Of a stretch of 64,000 nucleotides of DNA, positions 1 to 11,554 are shown in pieces. The notes beneath the pieces were generated by a model. That model ran no database searches. It was not told the origin of the DNA and was given only the letters and a program-made list of their open reading frames with translations. The first letter of the stretch is position 1, and each line of letters opens with the position of its first letter. The position numbers were made by a program, and so were the translations under genes. The DNA is from Argopecten irradians (lineage: Eukaryota; Mollusca; Bivalvia; Pectinida; Pectinidae): NCBI RefSeq assembly GCF_041381155.1, contig NC_091141.1, positions 22,588,828 to 22,652,827 of the forward strand, written 5' to 3'.

Positions 1-81
1 GAGATATCCGACATCAAGCTCCGCCAGAGGGCGCTTCCGAGCATGAGTCACCCCAGCAAGGTTCATTTTGGCCAGATCCAT
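1..81 (-). CDS. possible 5' end of a gene running off the left edge
   Basis: On the minus strand an ATG at 81-79 opens a frame of 27 codons to the window edge. It starts MDLAKMNLAG, continues with an ARKRPLAEL stretch, and has a second in-frame Met at codon 6. The short GC-richer stretch sits next to a CRE palindrome at 85-92, which suggests a gene start or promoter edge. No family is recognised and the open frame is too short to prove coding. It could equally be 5' UTR or chance. Confidence 0.22.
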   Translation of the reverse strand, partial: MDLAKMNLAGVTHARKRPLAELDVGYL

Positions 82-84
82 CTG

Positions 85-92
85 TGACGTCA
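85..92. promoter_or_regulatory. CRE/ATF palindrome TGACGTCA
   Basis: A perfect TGACGTCA, the CREB/ATF site, lies beside the possible gene start at 1-81. Because it is only a few bases from the candidate ATG, it would act from within the 5' UTR or mark an earlier start of transcription. Regulatory use is inferred. Confidence 0.3.
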
Positions 93-1345
93 CTGGAATG
101 TTTCAAAGGAAATTGTGATCGATTCGTTATCTAATAAGTTAAAAAAATAAGTTAAGAAAATGTGGACAGTACGGAACACCGTAGATGTAAAAGGTGGTGT
201 CCCAAAAATGAAGGGAAAACTCTTTTTTTCTTTTTTCTTTTTTTTTTTACATCATGATGAATTGATGATTTTAGGGTTATTTTACAGCGTTGTCACGTAA
301 TTCATGTGGCGGTGTTGGTCGGTTTGATCAGGTATCGTGTAGTCGTGTTGATTACCAAAAGTCAATAACACAAAGCGATCGTATAAGGAATGATTCTCTT
401 TCCCTCAAAAAATTAATCTTACTTTCTTAACTCGATATTAAGGGTAAATGAGTTTCATGTACACAGCAACGTCCTTAAATATTCAACTTGCGAGTTTCAC
501 AGTGGAGCTAAAGGTACACAGCTAGCTATGTCAATTTTTATTTTCTCTTGTCATTAAAGCTGACAATACAAGTTAAAAACTATTTATTTGAGATTTGAAA
601 AAAATAAGTTCAATCCCCCTCTCGAGGTCAGCCATTTTTATTCTTATGGCACGGCCTCAGACCACACGTAAATACGTCTTGGGTATATTGTACAGTAGAT
701 CTAGAGCCGGTCACGTGTTAGTTGTTACATATTGAACAGCGAGCGTTCGAATGATTGATCGTGTGTGTGTTGTTGTTTTTTTAGGTCAAGATTTAGGTTA
801 ATATCTCGAGACCTTCCCTCCTCCTTTCTCAACACGGGCTTGGGACCGGCTACGGCGGAGTTCGATTGCTCGTGTGTGGTTCGTGCGCTTTTTATAATCC
901 AAGCAGAGTAAAACAATCGTGCGCTTTTTAAAGGGGGTTGGCAGGCGTGTCGTAAAACAAAAATGGCGAATGCACTTCCTTAGAAACGCAAGGGGTTGTC
1001 TCAAAAACGAATTTTGAAAAAAACAACTTTTTTTGTTTTTATTTTTCTTATCTCAAATGCATATTTTTTTAGTTTCATTGTCGTCAGCTGTAATGTTATG
1101 ATTAATTTAAAGTGACAATTCGAGGAAATATGTTGCGCATGCTTTAATATTTACGACGCAAATTTTACATGTACCTGTTACAGACTGTTTATCAACGAAT
1201 AGTAATTACCTCTATATAATTATTAATTAATATTTCTACATAACCCTTTCGGCTTTAACAAATTGGTTTTGTTCATAAGGTTATTAGTTTGAAATATATA
1301 ATATGCAATAACATGAAAAAAAAATCAATGAAAAATATTGGTTTT
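93..1345. other. AT-rich intergenic stretch, nothing recognised
   Basis: No credible coding frame was found. A short direct repeat TCGTGCGCTTTTTA occurs at 881 and 917. The remaining sequence is AT-rich and unassigned. Confidence 0.5.
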
Positions 1346-1560
1346 ACGTCGTCCTAAATACCGGGCGGTAGTTGACTATCACTGCGCCAGACGGCAAAAC
1401 AGCGAATTGACTCTCCACTGTTTTCATATATTATGCAGGAAATCTTGCATATGCTTGGTGTCGTAACCTTATTTTAGGTCATCGGTACGCATTTTCTGAT
1501 GTTATTAATGTTTTCTTAAGAAACCTTTATATTTTGCTCCGGAAAGGTAATGGGCCTTTA
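1346..1560 (-). mobile_element. partial copy of the foldback element family seen at 19878-20396
   Basis: The segment is the reverse complement of the left half of the element at 19878-20396. It shares a near-identical block with ACTACCGC/GCGGTAGT and TAGTTGACTATCA at 1360-1380, the 'TTAGGTCATCG' block, and the terminal GGGCCTTTA at 1552-1560. The other half is not clear here, so the copy looks truncated or strongly diverged. No coding capacity is seen, so it is a non-autonomous DNA element. Confidence 0.6.
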
Positions 1561-2179
1561 AGAAAATTCTTAATATTTGATGTTAAAACATTCTAAAATC
1601 AGTCAACTCGATGGGCATGAAAGGAAAGTTGGGATGTTACTAAAGAAATGAAAACGTTATGTACTTGTGTCCTGTTTGTTATTTTGACGCCGTCTGCTTT
1701 GCAATTTTTGTCGGAATCTTACAGTATATGATTGAATAACTGAATTTTCTTTATATGCTACTTTTGTAATAAATAAGATATGGAAACACCTCTTAAATCG
1801 TTTTAGTTTTTTTTTGAAATTTTTCATGAAAAAGTGTCATGTTAAACAGAAGTAGCTAACTCTGTTTGGGAATCGACACGACTGCTTCTTAGGGACTCGT
1901 CATGTGACACCCCATCCTCGATAGTCCTGGGGTTACTTTCACTGTCGTTATATCCATCCCTGGACTATCGGATAGTAAAACTGAAGGAAGTTCAGGACTT
2001 ATCACAGGCCTGACTACCGAGATTTCCTTTGATGTACATAAAGGGAATCGAATCACGGTACACTATGTTGCGGAATGTGTTAATTGAAGTTGGATTTCTC
2101 CAAAGGAATCTCTGAAGGCCTGTAATAGGAGATTTCAGAAAAGATGGCGATGACGTCACACAAAGGTACATCCGGGCAT

Positions 2180-2865
2180 ATATATTATAGTATCAAGGGT
2201 ATGAACTCGGCGGTCGAGAAAAACGGACCTATTTTTTTAAAAACATGATTATTTTAATAAATGGGTTCTATACAACATTGACGGATATCTTACCTTAAAG
2301 AGAAATAATTTATCTTTCCATTGAGTGCTTGATGAACAAAATTGGCCAAGTATTGACGAAGTTATGGCTTGATGAATCGGGAAATTTACGAAAAATATGC
2401 TAGGTAGACATTTCCCTGTCCGGTCGAAATGTCGTCTCGGCTCTAATGGGCATCTCAAAAATCAAGCCAAAACCACAAAATCTACGCTTGTGGTGGTAAA
2501 CAGTACCCATAACTGTGTTCATCCATAATCTCCTTTGGAGGTGTCATGACCCGTACTTTGTAGAAACTCCATTTAAACATCGTGTAGCTCACATACTTTA
2601 ACCGTCACCGCCATGTTCATTTTTTCTCGGAACGCTTCTCGACTTTACATATCGTGACTACATTATGCAAATTAGGTAATATTGTGCTTGTAGGTAAACT
2701 CGAGAAGCGTTCCGAAAAACAAATGAACATGGCGGTGACGGTTAAGGTAAGATATCCGTCAATACTGTATATAACCCATTTATTAAAATAATCATGGTTT
2801 TAAAAAAATAGGTCCGTTTTTCTCGACCGCCGAGTTCATACCCTTGATACTATAATATATACATG
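2180..2865. repeat. large palindrome (foldback) with an insertion in its left arm
   Basis: The left arm (2180-2298, resuming 2598-2660) is almost the reverse complement of the right arm (2695-2865). Shared blocks include GAACTCGGCGGTCGAG, CGGATATCTTACC, CCGTCACCGCCATGTTCA and CGGAACGCTTCTCGA. The right arm runs without a break, while the left arm is split by the insert at 2299-2597. With the insert removed, the arms are about 165 bp with a short centre, typical of a foldback MITE. Confidence 0.8.
2299..2597. mobile_element. 299-bp insert flanked by TTAA duplication
   Basis: TTAA lies at 2295-2298 and again at 2598-2601, and the other arm of the palindrome has a single TTAA at 2742-2745. That is what a TTAA-targeting transposon leaves behind (piggyBac-type specificity). 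The insert has no open frame of note (a chance 69-codon frame only) and its ends are not clear inverted repeats, so superfamily assignment is tentative. Confidence 0.5.
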
Positions 2866-4831
2866 TATATATATGTATACTGTTAGTTTAAAAAAAACGT
2901 GCCAGGTCCCTGTGTATCTACACATAAACATAGCGGGAAAACAGCCGCTTGCGATGTTTGTTTACATTTTATTGTAATACATAGTACGACAATCCGAGAA
3001 CTATTGCGTTATTTTAATTATAAAAAGGGTAAATAAATATATTTAACAATAATATTTAGAAATAAACATCAGGTATTTATATTTTACTCCGTTTATACTC
3101 AATTTTCTACCGCCACGAGAAAAAAACACGGTCGCCATTAGACCTACGTATAAACATTGACAGAAGTTACAAAATTGACAGAAACTACAAATTAAATTCC
3201 AAGTTTCCCCAAATATTATACTGATATTTTAATAAGCAATTACTGTTTTCTAAGTCTTACTTGGTAAAACACCTTACGATGTGTGATTATGACCAAATTA
3301 AAATTTGCCTTCGTAGATACCCCAAGCGCACTGCAGCCATTACGTACAGTACTGCCGAGATCCCGATTCATTTCGTCATTTTTCATAGTCACAAAATTAT
3401 GTATTCTGGTTAACTTTTTCGTCAGAAATATTGGAATTTAGTTTATAACATTCAAATGAGTCATTTTATAGTTACTTTTTATCATGTTTTCAAACAAAAC
3501 TTCGAGTATTTTAGGATTCTCGAAGCCGTGCGCAATGTGTCCTGGTCGGCATTTATAGTAATTACGATCTACATTGTAGCTATATTCATCAATCTAAATG
3601 TAGTCTATCTAACATGTATTCAAATTATTTAAAAGTAATATCACCTCAATTTGGGACTTCACATAACGGCACATGGAATACAAGTGATTAAAAAATAAAA
3701 AATAAACTCATGAAATTGAACGATTTCACTATTTTATTTTTCGAGATATCAGCAGCCATAGGCCTACTGTACGTCTACGTACACATACATGTATATCTTC
3801 ATTTATGTGTAACGGTGGTTTATACCATTCATTTGAAATAATATATACATGGGAAATAACGAAATATATATATTTTACAAGTACTTATTGAGATATGTGT
3901 TGGTAATTACGTATAAATATTATTAATTTCCCAACTATCGGCTGTTGCCCGAGGTGATCTACCAGCGAAGCCATGCACGAGCGGCCGTGGTCTGGCCAGG
4001 TGGTTCACATTTCGTTATATTTATATTAAATAGTGTTATGAACAGATTTTTCGTGTATAACAGAAATATGATACATTGAAATCAATTATCTATTCATAAC
4101 TTTTTCACAACATGGATTTCTACGTGTGAACAAAAAGCGGGTACGTGTGACGGCCCGGCACCGCTTCGCAAGCTGGCTTCAACACCAAATCTAAACAAAT
4201 ATATTTAGCAATAAACAATTGTAAATAGAAATGTCTGTAACCTCTGAAACAATAAGAAACTATTTTGAAATCAGAATTTGCAAGTATGAAAGTGTATACT
4301 TTTGTCAACGTATCGATTGTGTAGCAGGGATGTACGTATCTGTTATTGTTTTTATTAGTCGCCATACCGTGTTTGTACCTTTGCGGACCCGGATGTAAAC
4401 TTTCTGTGACGTCACGCCATCTTTTGTGAAATCTCCTATTGGTTAGTCTTTTTCTCCTGAAGGCGGGTCTAGACCGCTGTCATAAAAAACTTCTGCTAAT
4501 AATCGAATTATTTTACTAATAAACTCCTTCATAACGGAATAATTAATTTTCTCTTTTTTTTTTCTGGCTTTCTGATTGGCCTATTCATTTTTTTCATTAC
4601 ACGATGAAAAAAAATCAAAAAAATCCGAGAATGGCGCGGAAACCCGACGTTATCATGCAATCACAATAAGTAACAACACTATCACGGTTGCATTCATCTT
4701 TTTAGGGTGGAACGGATACTTGTTTAGTACCACAAGGTCGATAGAAACATTGACGTTGCGTATTGATTTGAAGAAAAAAAAATAATCCCTTGGAAAACAT
4801 CAATGTTTTATAAAGTAGCCTGGAAAATTAA

Positions 4832-4983
4832 TTATAAGCATTGAAGTCACTATTATTTAATTTCATCGGGTTATGAAATAAATTTTGTTTGCAAACTTTT
4901 GTGAGAATCCGCTTCACAGTTTGCAAGCAAGATTTCTTTCATACCCCGATGAAATTTAAAAATAGTGACTCTAATGCTTAAAT
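4832..4983. mobile_element. hairpin MITE of ~150 bp
   Basis: Arms of about 62 bp (4832-4897 and 4918-4983) pair as inverted repeats around a ~20-bp loop. They carry GTCACTATT, AATTTCATCGGG and TTTGCAAAC. There is no coding capacity. The element resembles a short foldback type common in bivalve genomes (from memory). Confidence 0.75.
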
Positions 4984-5040
4984 AAAGGCATTTCGATGAA
5001 ATTTATTGAATGACAATATACTTTTCTTCCTTGCTTTAGG

Positions 5041-5248
5041 AGCCGCGAAGGCAGAGTGGTTAGCTGTCTCGACATATTATCACAAAGCCCTCCACCTCTG
5101 TGTCGCGAATTCGAATCCAATGTGGGCAGTTACCAGGTACTGAGTGTTGGACGGTGGTTTTTCTCGAGGGTACTCTGACTTTCATTCAATATCAAAACTG
5201 CCACGTCCTTAAATGACCCCGATTGTTAATAGGACATTAAAATAATAC
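5041..5248 (+). mobile_element. tRNA-derived SINE
   Basis: The 5' head looks like a class II tRNA (Leu/Ser type). It has an A-box-like GGCAGAGTGGTTAG near 5051 and a B-box-like GAATTCGAATCC near 5107. The body then reads CCAGGTACTGAGTGTTGG and GGTGGTTTTTCTCGAGGGTA, and the tail has ACGTCCTTAAATGACCCC, GTTAATAGGACATTAAA and an A-rich end. This order of head, body and tail is a SINE family I recognise as widespread in molluscs. Relatives lie on the minus strand at 53340-53560 and probably at 26845-27060. Confidence 0.75.
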
Positions 5249-5523
5249 ATCCCAAATCCTTTGACAGAGTTAATATATCGGTACTGGAATTAGACAGGTT
5301 TCGTGTTATGCTGTAGATACCAAGCTTTTGTTGAGCGTGATAACATAGAGATTTGTCAAAAAAAGCCGTTACCACTGGGAAAGTGTTGGAAGGAAAAAAC
5401 GACCACAAGGCAAAGTACTAATTAGGAGATTGGCTGTATGGCTTCAACCTTCTTGGCATATTGCTGTTGATAGGAACACCTGTTCTATATATTTATCATT
5501 GGTTTTGTTACCGTCATCACTGG

Positions 5524-5668
5524 GTCCAAGGTCGAGGTACAGTACAGGCGTCTGCATCTGTTTTGGAAAAATATAATAGTCTATTCCTACTATATATAGC
5601 AGGGGTAAACATATTTTTTTTCAAAAACAGAGGCAGACGCATGCAGTCGAGGCCGTACCTTGAGGTTT
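5524..5668. mobile_element. hairpin element of ~145 bp
   Basis: The left arm (5524-5572, with GGCGTCTGCATCTGTTTT) pairs with the right arm (5620-5668, with AAAACAGAGGCAGACGC). The outer part CCAAGGTCGAGGTAC pairs with GGCCGTACCTTGAGG. It is AT-rich between the arms and has no coding signal. Confidence 0.65.
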
Positions 5669-6339
5669 GACGGTTTTGTCAAGTACCATTCGCCAGAGGG
5701 AAAGCCAGCGGAATGGCGTAAATTTGAATTTACGTCAAACTCGGCTTATAGACGACTTGTACGAGAGAAATCCATACTATACAAGTACTGTTAAATTATG
5801 CAATACCCTGATACAAGTAATATAAAATTATTACCGTGGCCCGCTCATGCCTCTGGCACCACACGATACAAGGCTAGAACCATTTCAACACATTTTTATA
5901 TCTAAAATATAATTTTAAAATCCCAGGAAAAACAGCTGCCAAATATAGACAGTAGTAATAAAATTACTAAACCAAATCTCCATATTTCTTCAACTGCTTC
6001 CAATGAAATATTGACAGCAGGGAAAATATATTTATGGTCCCTTGCGGATTGAGCTGTTTTATGTTGCCGAATTTAGCTCCTGAAGCAAACCAAGTCTTGT
6101 AAATGACACCTGCTTTCCAAAGATGTATCGCCGACTCGTTGTGTTCTCTGCACACATTACTGAATTTAGACTTTTTGGAACAAACATACCTGTCGCGTTT
6201 CTTTAATTGGATTGCACACACAATTTACGCAATTTCATGCAAATAAATAAATACAAATATTAAAAACATCAAATATAAAAATATATTCATAGATGAATAT
6301 AGTTGAAGCATTATTTTTACACCAGACAACTATGTCATA

Positions 6340-6910
6340 ATGTCTAATTTTGGTGTCAGGGCCAGGGTATCTTCGGTTACCCTGGACTATCTCATTGTAA
6401 ACCTGAACACAGGGGGTCAACTCAATGAAAATGGAAGTTGTCATACATTTTTTTTTTGTATTTGGTGGATGGACTGATGACTGATGAGTTTTATAGTAAA
6501 TATCCCGATTTTTTAAATAATTTGTCAAATTTCGTATTAAAAAAAACAAAAAAACACATGACTGTCATATATACTCATCAGTCCATCCACCAAATACAAA
6601 AAATGTATGACAACATCCATTGTCATTGAGTTGGGCCTCTGTGAAACTGAAGGCAGATCAGGGGAATAAATCTGAACCAATCACAGCCCTGGATATGTTT
6701 TCTTTGACGACTACAGGGAGAGCGACGCCCAACTTCAAAGTCACACAGTCAACCACAATGTACCGTTATACGGCTCTTTTGATGCACATCATAGATAGGA
6801 CAAAATTACATGTTGTGTTCTGTTGCCTCCAGTTTTACTGAGATAGTACAGGGGTGTAGAGATCGTAAGTGATCGGAACTCCTGGGGTATCGAGGATGAA
6901 GGTGGACTAG
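6340..6910. mobile_element. foldback element with central 80-bp arms
   Basis: The inner arms at about 6408-6482 and 6572-6646 pair with each other. They include TCAACTCAATGA, GTTGTCATACATTTTTT and GTATTTGGTGGATGGACTGAT. Outside the arms are modules such as CCCTGGACTATC and AACTGAAGGCAGATCAGG, plus a CCTGGGGTATCGAGGAT end near 6880-6897. The same modules recur at 1910-2060 and 7558-7640, so this is a small dispersed family. The chance frames inside it are not genes. Confidence 0.6.
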
Positions 6911-7859
6911 TCGTGGTGCATTTCGGACTCCTGGACAAACAACCCTTCTACGTCACGATACCATGAGACAGGCTAAACTGCGTTCCCGGCGAAACAACAT
7001 ATTTTCAATTTATGTTTCGGCCACTTTGGTAGCCTGCGTTTACCATTTTGATTAATTATGATCTTGCCTTTACGAATTTTACCGCATAAGATTAATGTAC
7101 TATCAAGATTTTAGTAGAAGATGCTATTTTTATCCCTCGTATGCTGCCATCTGTTAGCAAACTTTTCTCAGTTTTATGATAAGTAAATATGGCATTCGAT
7201 CTTCTTCAAGTTTTCGCCTGAAAAACACTGTGTAGAGTGAAGTTAGTGCCAATCAATAATCAAGATGTCTTTGGATATCCCAATGAACAATAAATCTCAA
7301 GATCACAGGGATCTGAGAATTAGTTGGAACTTGCCACCCTTCTGGTATATACATGTAGTATCTCGTAGAGTATGATTTTTATCTTTTTTTTTATCAAGAC
7401 CTCTAAAACGTCTAAAAATGGTCTGAGGGCACTCTGGCGGGTCCATAATTATATAATCTGTAACTAATTCTCAAGATCACTGGCACTTTCATATTTTTTT
7501 CAATATAGTGTAGGTAAATTTTGCATAGAAGGGTGATTAGGTAAAATTAATTGATGTCCATGCTCGATAGTCCATAGGTTAATAGTGAAACTGAAGGCAG
7601 GTAACTCGTTTCTTTGATGTACTTTGTTATGTGGGCAACGTTACATTACAGTGGCCGAGAGTTTGTTAAAGTAACTAAAAAAATATGCCGGTCTCGGATA
7701 GTAAACGTCAGAAGGACCATGGTAATTGAGGAGTGTAGGAGACATTGAATATCTCACTCTGAGTCGGTAATAGAACCAGAGATAGACAGCTGTTTTCCAA
7801 CTTTTTCTTACGACTGGAGATGAAGATTAACTCAACGAGAAAAAGACTTTTTTGTGTGT

Positions 7860-9250
7860 GCAATAGATCACAGGAGCCGGAAAATTTGATTAAGTCATAA
7901 GATATAGACCGACTCCCTGTGTGTAACATCACAGGGGACTGAATTCAATACCCAGGCTGTCTCCTGATATCATGAGTAACATCACAAGGGCCTAAAAATT
8001 AGATTAGTCATAGAAATAGACTGTCTCCTTATATCATGAGTAATGTCACAGGGGGCTGAGAATGACTTAAGTCATAGAAATAGACTGTCTCCTAATATCA
8101 CGAGTAACATCACAGGAGCCTAAGAATGACATTAGTCATAGAAATAGACTGTCTCCTAATATCACGAGTAACATAACAGGGGCCTAAGAATGACATTAGT
8201 CATAGAAATAGACTGTCTCCTAATATCATGAGTAACATCACAGGGGCCTGAGAATTACATTAGTCATAGAAATAGACTCTCTCCTAATATCATGAGTAAC
8301 ATCACAGGGGCCTAAGAATTACATTAGTCATAGAAATAGACTCTCTCCTAATATCATGAGTAACATCACAGGGGCCTGAAAATTAGAAAAATCATAGAAA
8401 TAGACTATCTCCTAATATCATGAGTAATGTCACAGGGGCCTGAGAATTACATTAGTCTAAGACATAGACCGTCTCCTAATATCACGAGTAACATCACAGG
8501 GGCCTAAGAATTACATTAGTCATAGACATAGACTGCCTTCTAATATCATGAGTAATGTCACAGGGGCCTGAAAATTAGATAAGTCATAGAAATAGACTGC
8601 CTTCTAATATCATGAGTAATGTCACAGGGGCCTGAGAATTGCATTAGTCATAGAAATAGACTGTCTCCTAATATCACAGGGGCCTGAGAATTACATTAGT
8701 CATAGAAATAGACTGTCTAATATTATCATGAGTAATGTCACAGGGGCCTGATAATTACATTAGTCCAAGGTAAAGACTGTCTCCTAATATCATGAGTAAT
8801 GTCACAGGGGCATGAGAATTAGATTAGTCCAAGACATAGACTGTCTCCTAATACCACAAGGGCCAGAGAATTATGTAGGTCCGAGATATAGACTGTCTCC
8901 TAATATCACGAGTAATGTAACAGGGGCTGGAGAATTACATTACTCCAAGATAAAGACTGTCTCCTAACATCATGAGTAACATCACAGGGGCCTAAGAATT
9001 ACATTAGTCATAGAAATAGACTGTCTCCTAATATCATGAGTAATGTCACAGGGGCCTGAGAATTACATTAGTCATAGAAATAGACTGTCTTCTAATATCA
9101 CGAGTAATGTCACAGGGGCATGAGAATTAGATTAGTCCAAGACAAAGACTGTCTCCTAACATCATGAGTAATGTAGCAGGGGCCGGAGAATTAGATTCAG
9201 TAAGATAAGTCCCAGACATAGAATGTTGCAGAGAATTAGATAAGTCACAA
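7860..9250. repeat. 64-bp minisatellite, about 21 copies
   Basis: The unit contains GTCTCCTAATATCATGAGTA, a variable A/T-TCACAGGGGCCTGAGAATT block and AGTCATAGAAATAGACT. Spacing of the CACAGGGGCC block is 64 bp (e.g. about 8238 to 8302). Units differ by point changes, and at a few places part of a unit is deleted (8666-8690, 8850-8870). The unit shares ATCACAGGGG with the hairpin element at 9654-9777 and with single stretches at 7299 and 7866. Confidence 0.9.
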
Positions 9251-9653
9251 ATAGAGACTGGTCTCCTGAAGAGGGAAAGTCACAGGGGCTTGAGAAATAG
9301 GTAACATTTATGAGACGATTTAATTCAATAATGTGAACAAAGAACAACCCAATTTTAGTGTTATAAAAAATGTAATATAGAACTACTAAATGGGCGATAC
9401 AGAAGTGACTAGATAGTAGTTGTTCTACACAGAAAGGTCTGCAAATGATACACATTGTTTAACATGGAAAGGTCTGCAAACGATAGATATATACGACAGA
9501 TGTCCGACATTAAGAAGTCTGCAAACGATACACAAAGATATGGCATTACAATGAAAGCACAACAAGTAACTAAATAGGGACATATACTATTTTAAATACT
9601 GTTGGTAGAATCTTTTCAGATTCCCAGTTATGTAAATACATGGTAACTTTCTT

Positions 9654-9777
9654 TTAAGATCACAGGGGCTTGGAACAAAATTTTCGTTACATGATCCATA
9701 AAATACGTACCCGGTAAGATAACAAATTATATGAATCATTGATAAGGATTTGTACCAAACCCCTGTGATCTTTATAC
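9654..9777. mobile_element. short inverted-repeat element sharing the minisatellite motif
   Basis: TTAAGATCACAGGGGCTTGG at 9654 and the reverse complement of CCAAACCCCTGTGATCTTTA at about 9757-9776 form ~27-bp arms around an AT-rich middle. The ATCACAGGGGC core is also the core of the adjacent 64-bp minisatellite. Confidence 0.5.
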
Positions 9778-9779
9778 AG

Positions 9780-11265
9780 CCTCTTCCAAGAAGCCTTTCT
9801 AAAAAGGGATATTATATATCCAAATACCAAGAATGTTTTAGAAAACATTTGTAAAGAGCGAGGAATCTATTTACGGATACTTTAAGAGCTGACAAGGGAA
9901 ACAGTAGTCTGCATCTGCAGTTTAAATAATCAAAACAACCACATGAGGTAATGTATCATTGTATCAAACCTCAAATCCATCTTATGCATCGCATATCCTG
10001 TCTTTGTGAGCAGGTATGATTTTTTTGAAGAACATGAGAATATGATATATGTTGAAAGATGTCATCCTTTTCTAACATATCTTTCTTGGCATACAAAACT
10101 GATGGAAATGAAATATAAAATCCTTATAGAAAACTATTGCAATGTATTAAATTAATTGGAAAGTTCTTTTAGTTATTTTTTTCCTTTAACTTCAGCAATG
10201 TTCTAAGAAATGATACACGTCCATTGAATTGGCTGTTTTCTCACATGTAACGAGAATTATTATGCATAGATGTTTTTTCTATTATTATTAACTTATTTCT
10301 AGTACCACATAAATGCCTTCTGGATCTCAGAAAGACAAATACCAATCCAAAACAAGCACTTTTGGGCAGTAAGATGTGCATGAAGTTAATTTTCAGTAAC
10401 AGTGACCTTGACTTTGACCTTCAGATCTTAAAGAAATTCCAAAGAATATGAAGCACTTCGTAAAAAGGAAGATGTGCAGGATGTTTAGACGTTGATAAGC
10501 CTAAAGGAGCTTATCTGTGACAGTGCCACCCATAATGACACAGACATACAGACACCTAGCTTGGTATCGCCCTTTTTGAGAACATCAGAAAAATAGGAAA
10601 CTTTATGTACGCATGAAGTCTTAAAAGCTGTGTCCTTCTTATTTTGAATAAAATAACATTTTGACGGGCATAAAAAACTGGCTAAGCGGTACTAAATAAT
10701 GATATCACATGAATATTTAACATTCAGCTTGATATCTCAAATTTTGTAAACATATATATATATATATATATAAAACAAATCTGTTAACAAAGGAAAAATG
10801 CATTTGCCGGGTAAATTATTTACATGATGTCTATGACATCAGAAAATTTAAATACATATATACCATATGACGCCTTTAATTCAGCACTAATTTTTGTGTA
10901 CAAAAATTCTCAAGTTTTACAAGTTTTAAATACAATTCCTACACTTCTGGACACAAACAACTTGTGTCAACTCTGACCTTATCTTATGTTTCTTGTTTGA
11001 TGGGATCTAAATTATGCTTTCACATGCCGTTTTAAAACTTCAAATTAAAGAGCAGGAAATAAGCATTAAGACACTTTGTTTCACACTCTTATCAAAGCAG
11101 TTTTAGGGACATAAGCTAATTAACCATCAAAATAAGGACACTAGAAAACATAATACAGAAAACAACAAATTCTTTGTCTAGTTCTTTGTTCACTACCATT
11201 TTGATCTCAGGTAATTCTTCCTTACAGTTTTACCATGTAACATTCTCTACTCTTCTCTTTTGTTC
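9780..11265. other. unassigned intergenic DNA with a (TA)n run
   Basis: No coding exon was recognised. A fragment of a common molluscan-type repeat with GTGACCTTGACTTTGACCTT occurs near 10400-10430, and a (TA)n microsatellite at about 10751-10772. The part nearest 11265 probably includes the SIAH 3' UTR, but no AATAAA signal could be placed with confidence. Confidence 0.4.
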
Positions 11266-11269
11266 ATCA

Positions 11270-11545
11270 TACCGACAGTCAAACACAGGTACACATATAT
11301 CAAATTACACAACAGTCAGAACACACACATACAACTCACTACATCCATTGGGATGCACACATACAATACACATATATCCAAAGGCAATCACACACACACA
11401 TGCAGTCACTGCACACATTAATCCATCAGGTAGAAACACACACATACAATATACATTTATGTATATCCATGCATTCAGTTAAGACCACACACATCTCATC
11501 CATCATACTCATCACAATCTCACAGACTGCACACACAACACTCTC
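11270..11545. repeat. CA-rich degenerate microsatellite
   Basis: Interrupted ACACACAT-type runs fill the stretch just 3' of the SIAH stop codon, so they would lie in its 3' UTR or immediate downstream region. The 102-codon frame over it (11174-11482) is His/Thr-rich low-complexity translation and not a gene. Confidence 0.7.
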
Positions 11546-11554
11546 TCACCCTCT

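Larger units (their letters stand above)
2124..4440. mobile_element. 2.3-kb DNA element with ~50-bp terminal inverted repeats
   Basis: The ends match as inverted repeats. The left end (2124-2176) reads AATAGGAGATTTCA, then AAAAGATGGCG, TGACGTCAC and ACATCCGG. The right end (4387-4440) is the same order in reverse complement with a few mismatches. No transposase frame is visible inside, so it is non-autonomous. It contains the palindromic element at 2180-2865. A target-site duplication was not found. Both ends carry a YY1-like AAGATGGCG next to a CRE (2151-2158 and 4407-4414). Confidence 0.65.
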
